Assembly: GCF_028476545.1 (NCBI RefSeq)
Contig: NW_026731623.1
Coordinates: 175,001-239,000 of the forward strand
DNA: 64,000 nucleotides
Reading direction: 5' to 3'
Source of the DNA: Physella acuta
Lineage: Eukaryota; Mollusca; Gastropoda; Physidae
A model generated the notes under the pieces. It was not told where the DNA came from. It made no database searches and saw only the letters and a list, made by a program, of their open reading frames with translations. A program made the translations under genes and the position numbers. Positions 1 to 12,000 of the stretch are shown here, piece by piece. Within the stretch, counting starts at the first letter, position 1, and each line of letters starts with the position of its first letter.

Positions 1-333
1 AAATGTACAGACTCATTTATTCGTTCAATATTAAAAGAGTGGGAAGTTCAGCCAAGTCAAATATGACTTAAATATCAAAGGGTTCTGGCCAAGAGGAATG
101 GCAATTCTACTCTATTTACTCTGAAAATAAATGATGGAAATATTATTTTCTCTTTCTCTAAATAATGACTTTACAATTTTGTATTTACATGAGAGTAGTT
201 ATCAAATTAATATTTGGAAGAACGGTTCCACATTCTCTACCTCTTTTTTCATTCCAAGTTTTTTGTTTTATTTTGGCCTTGGTGGAAAAGTGCATTTATG
301 TAGTGTTGGCATAGACGTGTCATTCTTGATGTT
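1..333. other. AT-rich DNA, no gene seen
   Basis: No splice-bounded coding similarity, RNA gene or repeat family is visible here. It is the unique left flank of the 14-bp array that follows. Confidence 0.5.
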
Positions 334-1683
334 GTTAGATCTTTGTTGGTAGATCTTGGCTGGTAGATCTTGGTTGGTAGATCTTTGTTGGTAGATCTTG
401 GTTGGTAGATCTTTGTGGGTAGATCTTTGTGGGTAGATCTTTGTTGGTAGATCTTGGTTGGTAGATCTTGCTTGGTAGATCTTGGCTGGTAGATCTTTGT
501 TGGTAGATCTTGACTGGTAGATCTTGGTTGGTAGATCTTTGTTGGTAGATCTTGGTTGGTAGATCTTGGTGGGTAGATCTTGGTGGGTAGATCTTGGTTG
601 GTAGATCTTTGTTGGTAGATCTTTGCTGGTAGATCTTGGCTGGTAGATCTTGGTTGGTAGATCTTGGTGGGTAGATCTTGGTGGGTAGATCTTGGTGGGT
701 AGATCTTGGTGGGTAGATCTTTGTGGGTAGATCTTTGTGGGTAGATCTTTGTGGGTAGATCTTTGTGGGTAGATCTTGGTTGGTAGATCTTTGTTGGTAG
801 ATCTTTGCTGGTAGATCTTGGTTGGTAGATCTTGGTGGGTAGATCTTTGTTGGTAGATCTTGGCTGGTAGATCTTGGCTGGTAGATCTTGGTTGGTAGAT
901 CTTGGTGGGTAGATCTTGGTGGGTAGATCTTGGCTGGTTGGTAGATCTTGGCTGGTTGGTAGATCTTGGCTGGTTGGTAGATCTTGGCTGGTTGGTAGAT
1001 CTTGGTTGGTAGATCTTTGTTGGTAGATCTTGGTTGGTAGATCTTGGTTGGTAGATCTTGGTGGGTAGATCTTGGTGGGTAGATCTTGGTTGGTAGATCT
1101 TTGTTGGTAGATCTTGGTTGGTAGATCTTGGTTGGTAGATCTTTGTTGGTAGATCTTGGTTGGTAGATCTTGGCTGGTTGGTAGATCTTGGCTGGTTGGT
1201 AGATCTTGGCTGGTTGGTAGATCTTTGTTGGTAGATCTTTGTTGGTAGATCTTGGTTGGTAGATCTTGGTTGGTAGATCTTGGTTGGTAGATCTTTGTTG
1301 GTAGATCTTTGTTGGTAGATCTTTGTTGGTAGATCTTTGTTGGTAGATCTTGGTTGGTAGATCTTGGCTGGTTGGTAGATCTTTGTTGGTAGATCTTGGT
1401 TGGTAGATCTTTGTTGGTAGATCTTGGTTGGTAGATCTTGCTTGGTAGATCTTGGCTGGTAGATCTTTGTTGGTAGATCTTGGCTGGTAGATCTTGGTTG
1501 GTAGATCTTTGTTGGTAGATCTTTGTTGATAGATCTTTGTTGGTAGATCTTTGTTGGTAGATCTTGGCTGGTTGGTAGATCTTTGTTGGTAGATCTTTGT
1601 TGGTAGATCTTTGTTGGTAGATCTTGGTTGGTAGATCTTTGTTGGTAGATCTTGGTTGGTAGATCTTTGTTGATAGATCTTTG
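334..1683. repeat. 14-bp minisatellite, about 95 units, each with AGATCT
   Basis: The unit is GTAGATCTTGGTTG with TTG/TGG/GGG/GCT variants and occasional 18-bp units that insert GGCT. Every unit carries the palindrome AGATCT. Because 14 is not a multiple of 3 and the - strand unit lacks stops, the - strand is open for about 499 codons across 249-1748. That frame is a by-product of the array: its protein is only a cycling 14-residue peptide, so I do not call it a gene. Confidence 0.95.
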
Positions 1684-2360
1684 TGCCCCTGCTCTTGAGG
1701 GTGGACTGTGAACGTTTCCTGACTGAATACTCTAAAACATGTTTTCAAACTTCACTAGCCTAACACAACTTTTGTACACATTGTATTCTTACATTTTTCC
1801 ATATGTAAACATTGTATCATTACATTCTTTAATGTACACATTGTGTTCTTACATGTAGCCTACTACTGCCAAAACCCTACTACTACTTTCCTCTGAAATT
1901 TGATCTATTTCATTTTCTTATAATGTTATTACTTTTTCACTCCATAACTGTTGCTTTGAATTCCCTGGTTGAAGGAAAATTAATGTGATTGTTTATGCTA
2001 TTGCTAAGCCTTATGTTTTGTTTAATAAAACCCTTGGCTACCAGTTGTGAATAAATCATTCCATAAGAGCAGAATCTCTATGTATTTATTTAATTAGCCA
2101 TTATAGTTTACTATTGTCTTTTTTTTTTTTTTTTTTTTTGCATATTTTTTGCTAGTTTTGCATTTTATTTTGTTCTTTTTAATAAATAAAAATGCAAATT
2201 AAAACTTTTTTTTTTAATTTTATCATAGCTTTTTATATTTGGTTCAATGGAAATTTAAAAAATTGATCAAACCAAAATCTTGTGGTCACACAACACGTGT
2301 GTATGCTCACCTGCAATAGGGCTGCTAGGTCACCTGGTTGGGTACAGTCTATGACTCAGA
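1684..2360. other. AT-rich spacer
   Basis: AT-rich sequence with poly-T runs near 2117 and 2205 and one AATAAA-like string near 2023. No gene, RNA or repeat family could be supported. Confidence 0.5.
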
Positions 2361-2565
2361 GACGTAGCGACCCCTCTCGGCGCCCGGGTACAAACTTTCA
2401 ATTTGGCGTCGTCGTAGTCCCTCTTCCCCCCCCCCCCCCCCATATATTTTATTATTTTTATAATTCAAAACTGCAGCTAAAATGAGCTTTTAATTGTTTT
2501 TTTTCAAACCCATTTTGCCCCGGGACATATGTGCCCTCCCACCCCCGCCCCTGCTATGACTGTAG
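2361..2565. repeat. C-rich dispersed element, copy 1 (family C)
   Basis: Shares with 4676-4882 the order GTAGCGACCC, GGCGCCCGGG, ACAAACTTTCAATTTG, a C-run, CCCATTTTG and GGGACATATGT. This copy is the more diverged and its right end is not clear. Confidence 0.7.
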
Positions 2566-2627
2566 CCAAGACGCGGATCTCCTAGTGCGATCTTTGAAGA
2601 AAACAAATTCAAGGTCACTCATGATCA

Positions 2628-2800
2628 CATGAACCCCCCCCCCCCCCCCCGAAAAAAATTTACCGCCCCCCCCCCCCCCGAACGAAATGAAATGTATATA
2701 ATTTATATAGAAAATATATACTTTTAACAGTGTCCGCCTCCGAAAATTTTAAGTGCCCCCCCCCCCCCCGGAGAAAAAAGTCTGGAAGAAACACTGTGTA
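2628..2800. repeat. G/C-run dispersed element, copy 1 (family B)
   Basis: Three C-runs of 13-18 bases separate short conserved blocks (AACGAAATGAAAT, ATATACTTTTAACAGTGT, GTCTGGAAGAAACACT). The same blocks recur in inverse orientation at 54712-54935 and partly at 22385-22545. Non-coding. Confidence 0.75.
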
Positions 2801-2814
2801 CGTTAATCACTCTC

Positions 2815-3240
2815 TGTGTGCTGGGAATTGATGCTACTTTACCGCATGGGCTCTGGGTTGCAATCCCTGATTCAATTTAGTCAACAACGTATCCATACTG
2901 TATGGCAGTCTTTTAAACGAACGTAGGCGCCATAGTTGTCACGTGTGAGCCCGGGGTAACAAAACACACCTTGCCGATGCGCCCACATGCAGGAGTATTC
3001 CCACGAGTATTCTCAACTGATTCTTTAAGTTTCTTGGCGATTGGATGAAAGGACAACAGGCATAGATGTTAGCCTGAAGATCTTGAGATGTGATCTGAGT
3101 TTGGACTTGTTGCTGTAGAAGGTCCTTGGGTCCACCCAGCTCTGATGGGTACCTGAATTATGTTAGGAAACGTTAAGGTGCCTGGGATTAGCGTTGACCA
3201 CAATCTCCCTACATTTACAGAGGTCAAGATAGTAACAAAC
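2815..3240 (+). repeat. tRNA-derived SINE, probably one copy
   Basis: A B-box-like stretch (GGGTTGCAATCCC, near 2856) lies about 260 bp upstream of a 3' domain at 3128-3235 containing CACCCAGCTCTGATGGGT. The same 3' domain occurs in opposite orientation in the SINE at 19424-19602. The 5' head is weak; the 3' domain is clear. Confidence 0.55.
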
Positions 3241-3284
3241 TCTACTTCACCTGCTTAGGGTCGGAGTGGTCGGGCGGAGAAGCG

Positions 3285-3838
3285 CGGAACTCGTTATCTG
3301 GGACAGCAATCCATCTAGGCTAGAACGGACAGCAATCCATCTAGGATAGAACGGACAGCAATCCATCTAGGATAGAACTCGTTACCTGGGACAGCAATCC
3401 ATCTAGGCTAGAATGGACAGCAATCCATCTAGGATAGAACGGACAGCAATCCATCTAGGATAGAACTCGTTATCTGGGACAGCAATCCATCTAGGCTAGA
3501 ACGGACAGCAATCCATCTAGGATAGAACGGACAGCAATCCATCTAGGACAAAACTCGTTATCTGGGACAGCAATCCATCTAGACTAGAACGGACATCAAT
3601 CCATCTAGGATAGAACTCGTTATCTGGGACAGCAATCCATCTAGGCTAGAACGGACAGCAATCCATCTAGGATAGAACGGACAGCAATCCATCTAGGATA
3701 AAACTCGTTATCTGGGACAGCAATCCATCTAGACTAGAACGGACATCAATCCATCTAGGATAGAACTCGTTAGCTGGGACAGCAATCCATCTGAGATAGA
3801 ACGGACAGCAATCCATCTAGGATAGAACTCGTTAGCTA
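3285..3838. repeat. Minisatellite with two-part higher-order unit
   Basis: Core is GACAGCAATCCATCTAGG followed by ATAGAACG or CTAGAACG. Every two or three cores are followed by AACTCGTTATCTGG, giving a higher-order unit of roughly 90-115 bp. Confidence 0.95.
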
Positions 3839-3944
3839 TGTTATTTTCAGTTTTTAGTTTTATAAATTGTATAAAATTAATTGAAAAATAATTACTTTAT
3901 TACGCTACCTCCCTTGTACATAGTCCGAATGACGTTGTCTTTGT

Positions 3945-4590
3945 TTACTTTTTACTTTCTCGTATATACGAAGTATAGAGAAAGTCTTGTAATCGTGCAA
4001 AAAAAAAATCGAGATTTTTACAAATCTCGACGTTTTACACCTCCCTGGTCGGAAAAACATATTTTTGCAATCTTGTCCGTATGTCTGTGTGTGTGTGTGT
4101 GTCTGTAAACACGATAACTTGAGTACCGTTACAGCTAGGTTAATGAAATTTCATATAGATCTATAAGTATTTTATCAAAATCGTAGATCCGTATCAACTT
4201 TTGAGCGATTTCCGATTACCGGAAGTGGTCCTTTTTTTTACTTTGAGTTTTTCAAAAGCCTATAACTTGAGTACTATTTCATATAGATAAATAAAATTTC
4301 ACATGTTAAGTAAAAGATCTAATTATCTACCTTTTTATAAAATTTTGAGTAATTTCCGTTGACCGGAAGTACTAATTTACGATATTTCCGATTTCTCAAA
4401 AAACGCATGTAAACTTATAAAGTACTAATAATATTGCGCACTATTTTGCACATTTTGTTTTGGCGTTTGCTTGGTGCGCAATTCTTTTTTCTACGAGGTT
4501 ATATTCTATTTAAATAAGAATTAAGAGTTAAATAAGAATATTCGAGAAAGTTTAGGGGAGATCACTCCCGGTTTATATGTTTTTGTTTTT
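3945..4590 (+). mobile_element. MITE-like element, family A, copy 1
   Basis: Starts with the near-palindrome CTCGTATATACGAAGTATAG and ends with AGTTTAGGGGAGATCACTCC. Inside are two diverged modules, each with a hairpin of the form CTTCCGGTNANCGGAA plus a block around TGAAATTTCAT. It has no coding frame. Related copies lie at 32375-32690, 38460-39055, 41033-41816, 47985-48150, 49832-50510 and 50510-50880. Confidence 0.8.
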
Positions 4591-4675
4591 CGGTGTTATT
4601 AAAACAGATGGTGAAATTAGACATGCTGGAAAGGCTCTCACTCTCAATCATTTAAGTTAATTTTTTTTATTACTA

Positions 4676-4882
4676 CTCAGAGGCGTAGCGACCCTTCCCG
4701 GCGCCCGGGGACAAACTTTCAATTTGCACCCCCCCCTCGAGATTTTTATTTGCACCCCCCCCCTCAAACTTTCAATTTGCACCCCCCTCAACCTTTCAAT
4801 TTATTTTTCCAACCCATTTTGGCGCCCCCTAAGCTCGGCGCCCGGGGACATATGTCCCGCCCCCCCCCCTCGCTACGCTACT
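4676..4882. mobile_element. Family C element with 9-bp inverted termini
   Basis: GCGTAGCGA at 4683-4691 is exactly inverted as TCGCTACGC at 4870-4878. The interior is C-rich (GGCGCCCGGGGACA, ACTTTCAATTTGC repeated). Probably a short non-autonomous DNA element; homologous to 2361-2565. Confidence 0.65.
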
Positions 4883-5029
4883 GTTACTACTACATTGATT
4901 ATTATATGTTAAGGTTTATAAGTAAAATGTTAAGATTATTTATATTATTTTCTAATTAGTCTATGATCTCTCGAAATCACTAGTTTTTGTTTTTCGGTGT
5001 TAACAGATGGTGAAATTTTAGAATTATAA

Positions 5030-6599
<1,570 letters not shown>

Positions 6600-7220
6600 A
6601 CAATATGTTAACTGAATCGAATATGTGCGTCCTCCGGCGTCCCGACAGGGTGCTATTTAGCGCCCTGGCCTTCCCCTGTTTGCTATTGCGCATAAGACTA
6701 AGAATAAGTTGGGGCACTATTGTCGTTTACTAAGTTGAATCAGGCGGTTCCGCCGGCGCCCCAGCATGGTGCGATTTGGCGCCCCGACTGGACTATGAGT
6801 AGTATGCTTTATGTTTGTATTTAAGTTTGTGTTTATGTTTGCGTTTATTTGCATTATTTTGAGTTATTGTTTGCGTTAAGGTTTGCAGTTGTTTTTCTAT
6901 TTGTGTTTGCTTTTTTTGTTTGCGTTTGTGTTTTCTTTGTGTTTGGGTTTGCGTTTGTGGTTGGGTTTGTTTTTTGCGTTTGTATTTGTATTTGTTTTTT
7001 TTTTGTATTTTTTTTTTTGTATCCGTGTTTGCGATATATTTGCGTTTATTTTTGTGTTTGTTTTGTTGTTGGTTGGTTGTGGTTAGTGTTAATTCGAAAA
7101 GTAACATATTTCCTAAACCCGAACAATGCCTGGTATATGCTGATTACTAAACACACACGTCATGGTCCTTTAGATAGGTTTTCAGAGAGGCCAGTGCAGG
7201 GCGTGGCCGGGACGGCTAGT
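6600..7220 (+). mobile_element. Helitron-like element, family H copy 2
   Basis: A GC-rich head with two diverged modules (CCTCCGGCGTCCC and TTCCGCCGGCGCCC) precedes a long T/G-rich tract (TTTGCGTTTGTG type, 6810-7085) and a terminus GACGGCTAGT. The same order (GC-rich head, T/G tract, CTAGT) occurs at 32135-32376. Non-coding. Confidence 0.4.
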
Positions 7221-7609
7221 GGAAAAATATGAAAATTTATAAAAAATATAAGTAGGCCTACCACTTTAATTAAGTGACTATTATTTTTTTAATTTAATAT
7301 GAATTTTAAAAATTATTGATGTAATTAATAGTATTATCTCATCTGAGTCGCTAATTGGTGGAGGTATCGATATTTTTTGAAAATTTCTGGTGTGGCGCCA
7401 TTTTTAATCTCTTGCTGTATCGGTAGTTTACAATTGTTCTGTGCAGTTCTCACACACGTTTCTGAATTCCCTTTGTTTTACCTTATTTTTCAAGTTTTCA
7501 ACCCCAAATATTTTTTGTTGGCACCTTCAATAGTCAGGCAAATGCATTTAACTTCTAGTTATAAAATTTAATCAAATTGTCTTTGTATTAGATCGTTGGT
7601 TACAAGTTG
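7221..7609. other. AT-rich spacer
   Basis: No supported feature. It lies between the Helitron-like terminus at 7220 and the inverted-repeat element at 7610. Confidence 0.45.
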
Positions 7610-8497
7610 ACTTATAAGTACCGTCAGGACACACGGTCATTTTATTTTTAGGATTTCTTGGAATGGCAGATTTTTCGATGTGAAGCGAAATAAATATTAT
7701 TTTGATAATTAGTTATCGAAATGTACTAAAAAATTATATTTACACATTTATAAGAAGATTAGCATATGGTTTACCTAAGAAATATTGTAATTGCATGTTG
7801 ATTTTTAGTAGTAATGAATAACAAGAATAAAGGTAGCAGTTGCAGGCTCGTTTACTAGGTTTAGTATACTTCATTTGTATACCAAAGTCTAGTTCTATTA
7901 GTAAGATTTAATTTGTTAGTTATATTTACTGCAATAAAATGTTTTGCCTACAATAACTAGCATTTACGTGATGAATCCCTGTAGACTAGTGTTAGTCCAT
8001 ACTTCTGCATATAGTATAGACCTAGATCTATATGGTAAATTTTAATCAGTAAACAGAAAACAGTAGGCCACTACGGCTATCCTTAACACATTGAGCTCAC
8101 TTCTATTTATGAACTTTACACTAGTATGACTAGTAGTAGTGGACTCAATGACTAGGCTTTTGTTTGTTTATGCGGCTCATTGTAATAGCTTCAAGCAAAA
8201 GCATGTTCAGTCCGGCAACCGTTGCTACACCTGAAACTCCACAGTCAAGAATGAGGGAACATGACATGTCGGCAACTTTTGCTGTGTTTGATGTCTAAGA
8301 TGTGTTCCGACAGAAAATCCAGTAAAAAATCGTACTCAAAATATACTTTTGTGCTGTATTTATGTATGAAAATTACAAAAATGATTGTTATAATGATTGC
8401 CATGTTATTAGTTAATAAATTGTATCGTTTGTTCCTGTTTTGTAAAAAAAAAAATTTTTGGAAAAAATGTCCTACATTCCTGACGGTACTTATAAGT
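7610..8497. mobile_element. 888-bp element with 20-bp perfect terminal inverted repeats
   Basis: ACTTATAAGTACCGTCAGGA (7610-7629) is exactly inverted at 8478-8497. The outer ten bases of the terminus are themselves palindromic. There is no transposase-like frame. I read it as a non-autonomous DNA transposon; TTATAA at the tip could be target-derived, but the superfamily is not assignable by eye. Confidence 0.65.
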
Positions 8498-8639
8498 ACC
8501 AATATATGTTGGTCCATTAAAAATTGATGAAACGAAATTTCCTTTGACATATGCTCTAAGTGTGCCAAAAGCAATATAATAACACATTGTTTAAGAAAAA
8601 ATTTCATTCAGAACCTAATTCCGTAGATAAAGAGTTAAA

Positions 8640-8948
8640 GAAAAATTGGGATGTTAGTCCTACCCTATCTGCGCCTCAAACATAACCTTTGACACATCGT
8701 AACCTTTCGAGGTTACGAACTCTCGCTTGAACGTTCTGTTTGGACTATGATCTTTGGCGGTGTAAAAATTCAATAATAAAACGTAGATCTAAATCTAGTC
8801 TAGATCTAGATCTGGAATCTGGAGTATAGATTTAGACTTAGAGTGTTCTACATTCTCTAGATCTAGTAGTAGACTAGATCAAGATCTAGATTCTAGATCG
8901 AATTTCTAACGGAGAAAAATCATTGCAGAATTTTGTATAAAAACAAAC
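8640..8948 (+). promoter_or_regulatory. Catalase 5' flank / presumed promoter and 5' UTR
   Basis: Region upstream of the catalase ATG. No clear TATA box is visible. 8785-8905 is dense in TCTAGA/AGATCT strings, the same low-complexity sequence seen in intron 1. The transcription start is unknown, so the boundary is arbitrary. Confidence 0.35.
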
Positions 8949-9014
8949 ATGGCAAATAATAGAGACAGAGCAGCAAATCAGCTAAGCGAGTTTAAGAAAT
9001 CTCAGCCTCAGCTG
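8949..9014 (+). CDS. CAT: Catalase exon 1 (residues 1-22)
   Basis: Encodes [19 protein letters not shown] plus PQL, like the N-terminal arm of animal catalases (Met, then a charged helix). Donor CTG/GTAAGA, phase 0. Confidence 0.9.
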
Positions 9015-12000
9015 GTAAGAATTTTTTTTAGATCTAATCTAGACTAGATCTAGATCTAGATCTAGAAATCTAGATCTAGATTTACTAAGATTTAGATCTA
9101 TTCTAGAGACTTAACAGATAACTTAACTAATAGGCCTAATATCTAATAATTAGGTAATAGTAAGTAAACTATCGGTAATCTATCGTTTTGGGTACGTTAC
9201 TAAAATCGCCCGCATCTAGATCTAGATCTAGAATCTAGAGAGAATCTAGATCTATAAATGTACGAAAAAGTTACCTCATTGTCAAGGCTTTAATAGAAGT
9301 ATGTTGACATATGTTTGTGACAAATATATATAAATGAATAATTAACCTAAATGATAGTTTTTCTCACTAAATCTAGAATTTACGCAATTATCAATTTAAA
9401 CATGACCACTGAATAATAGACATCCATATTTAATCCATTAGGCACTAACTTTGGAGTTTTTAGTTCGTTTTGAACTAAATTAGTTAATTTAATATTTATT
9501 GTCAATCACTACCATGTCCAACACATCTCTCCATGACAACTCTTCTTAAGCTTGAAGCTAAAGAAAACCACAAATCAGGTTAGACTCCATGCACAAGAGT
9601 TCCTCACTAGTGATCACCAAATAGCGGTCACGTGGTTTTTAAAAAATAAAAATAAATTGGTTGTGATACGGACGCCGGTCTTATAAAAAAACAGCTCACA
9701 ATATTTGATTTCTTTTTTCATAGACTGATAAAACTAATAATGCTTTACGTTCTCGCTCATTTCTGTACCTACACTGTTGATATTTTAAAAATTCTATTAA
9801 TTTTAATGAAACCAACTTTTGAATTTAGCCTCCGTTCTCCAAACCAAATTTTAAAATGCTTTTCTGGCATATCTAACCCTGCCACTTATGGTTTGTTGTT
9901 ATGACACGGAAATCCCGCCATTTTGCGCGTGGTAAACATTTTTAAATGTAATTAGTTGAAGGTCTCTGGAATTTGGCCGAAAAATCACCGGAAATCAGAC
10001 GTCCGGTCCGGGCGCCATATTGTTGTTAGCAACCGACCACGCATCCAAGTTAGAGAGAAATACTACTAAATGAAATCAATGGCTAAATTACTAAATAAAT
10101 ATATCAACATAGGCCAGAAATCAACTTTAAACAGCACTGTTTGCGAGCAAGATTTCCTATATAATTATATAAACAGCAGCGATTTGTAAAATAGAGTTGC
10201 CTTCCCCTGAATCTCGCGCTTTAAGTTTGAAAAAGAATAACTTAAACAAGATGGCTGCTATAGAATAGTAAATGAGCATGGTTGCATCTGTTGGAAACAT
10301 CGATAGTCTTCATTTATTACTGAAAAGTTTTAATTCAGTTGTTTAAAAACAGGTACATAAATGAAACAAGGAATCATTTTTCTATTTTTCAAAACATAAA
10401 TCCTCCTCAAAATGTGAAATAATTATTAAAATTTAAGGAGTCACCTGTCTTTCACATTACTAGTCGCGGGCGATTTTACGTATCTAAAACGATAGATTAC
10501 CAAACTATCTTAGGTTAGGTGTAGGCCAGTGTAGGGTAGGACTAGGGATAGGGTTAGCATTGGATTAGCAAGCTATTTGGGTGTTGGGGATGACATTTAG
10601 AATTTAAAATATAAATTTTATCTAGATGTAGATTTAAAAAACTTCAGTGTAAAATATCCATCTCTTTATGAACTCACAGCTACCCGTCAACAGAGAATGA
10701 ATTTTTCATCCCACTCACAAAAAAAATGTGGGAGCGATTATAGTAGCTTTGATGTTAAGTCTTTTACTTTTGAATATTTAAAAATATCTGAACTAGATCA
10801 AGAAATTGTTTTTAAAAGTACAACCCCCAACCCTTGTTTAGTGTTATAACTTTTTCTTTTACTAGATCAAGAAATTGTTTTTAAAAGTACACCCCCCAAC
10901 CCTTGTTTAGTGTTATAACTTTTTCTTTTACTAGATCAAGAAATTGTTTTTAAAAGTACACCCCCCAACCCTTGTTTAGTGTTATAACTTTTTCTTTTAC
11001 TAGATCAAGAAAATTTTTTTAAAAGTACAACCCCCAACCCTTGTTTAGTGTTACAACCCCCAACCCTTGTTTAGTGTTACAACCCCCAACCCTTGTTTAG
11101 TGTTACAACCCCCAACCCTTGTTTAGTGTTACAACCCCCAACCCTTGTTTAGTGTTACAACCCCCAACCCTTGTTTAGTGTTACAACCCCCAACCCTTGT
11201 TTAGTGTTATAACTTTTTCTTTTCGCCCATCTGTTGACAAAAAAAAACACCAACCGATGAAACAAAAAAAAGTCTTGCGAAATGTGTTGCTATTTACTTA
11301 CCTCACTGCAGCTACCATTTGTTTTTATCTTTTCGCTAACCAGTTATTTGGCTGCTACTATGTGTTGCTTTGTCTTATCTGTGTATTTACATACATACTT
11401 CATTTTTCACTGTTTGTCTTTATTTGTCTAATCTGTAACCACACTGTTGTGTGCTGACCTTAAGTCGAAACGTCCATAGTACTTGTAACTGTCTTGAACT
11501 TGTCAGGTAACTAACACTATCTGTTTTATTGACCTTGGGTCAAAACGTCCATAGTACTTGTAACTGTCTTGAACTTGTCAGGTAACTAACACTATCTGTT
11601 TTATTACTATTTAACTGTGATTCTGCTGGTAGGTCTTGCATCTTCTTGTTACTATTTACCGGCTCGCCATTTCGTATCTCGCAATTTACCAACATCCAAG
11701 CCATATGTATAGGCCTATTTAATCACTACCAGTAACCTAACACTATACCCTTTCTATTATCAGACACTGGTATAAAAAAAAATGCAAATTATATAACTGA
11801 AGACATTACTCATACAAATGTGTATAGAAGACACTACTCATACAAATGTATATAGAAGACATTACTCATACAAATGTATATAGAAGACACTACTCATACA
11901 AATGTATATAGAAGACATTACTCATACAAATGTATATAGAAGAAACTACTCATACAAATGTATATAGAAGACACTACTCATACAAATGTGTATTATAGAA

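Noticed and set aside
249-1748. 499-codon minus-strand open frame
   Set aside because: It consists almost wholly of the 14-bp array cycling through three frames; no domain, no splice signals, and the flanking non-repeat parts are featureless.
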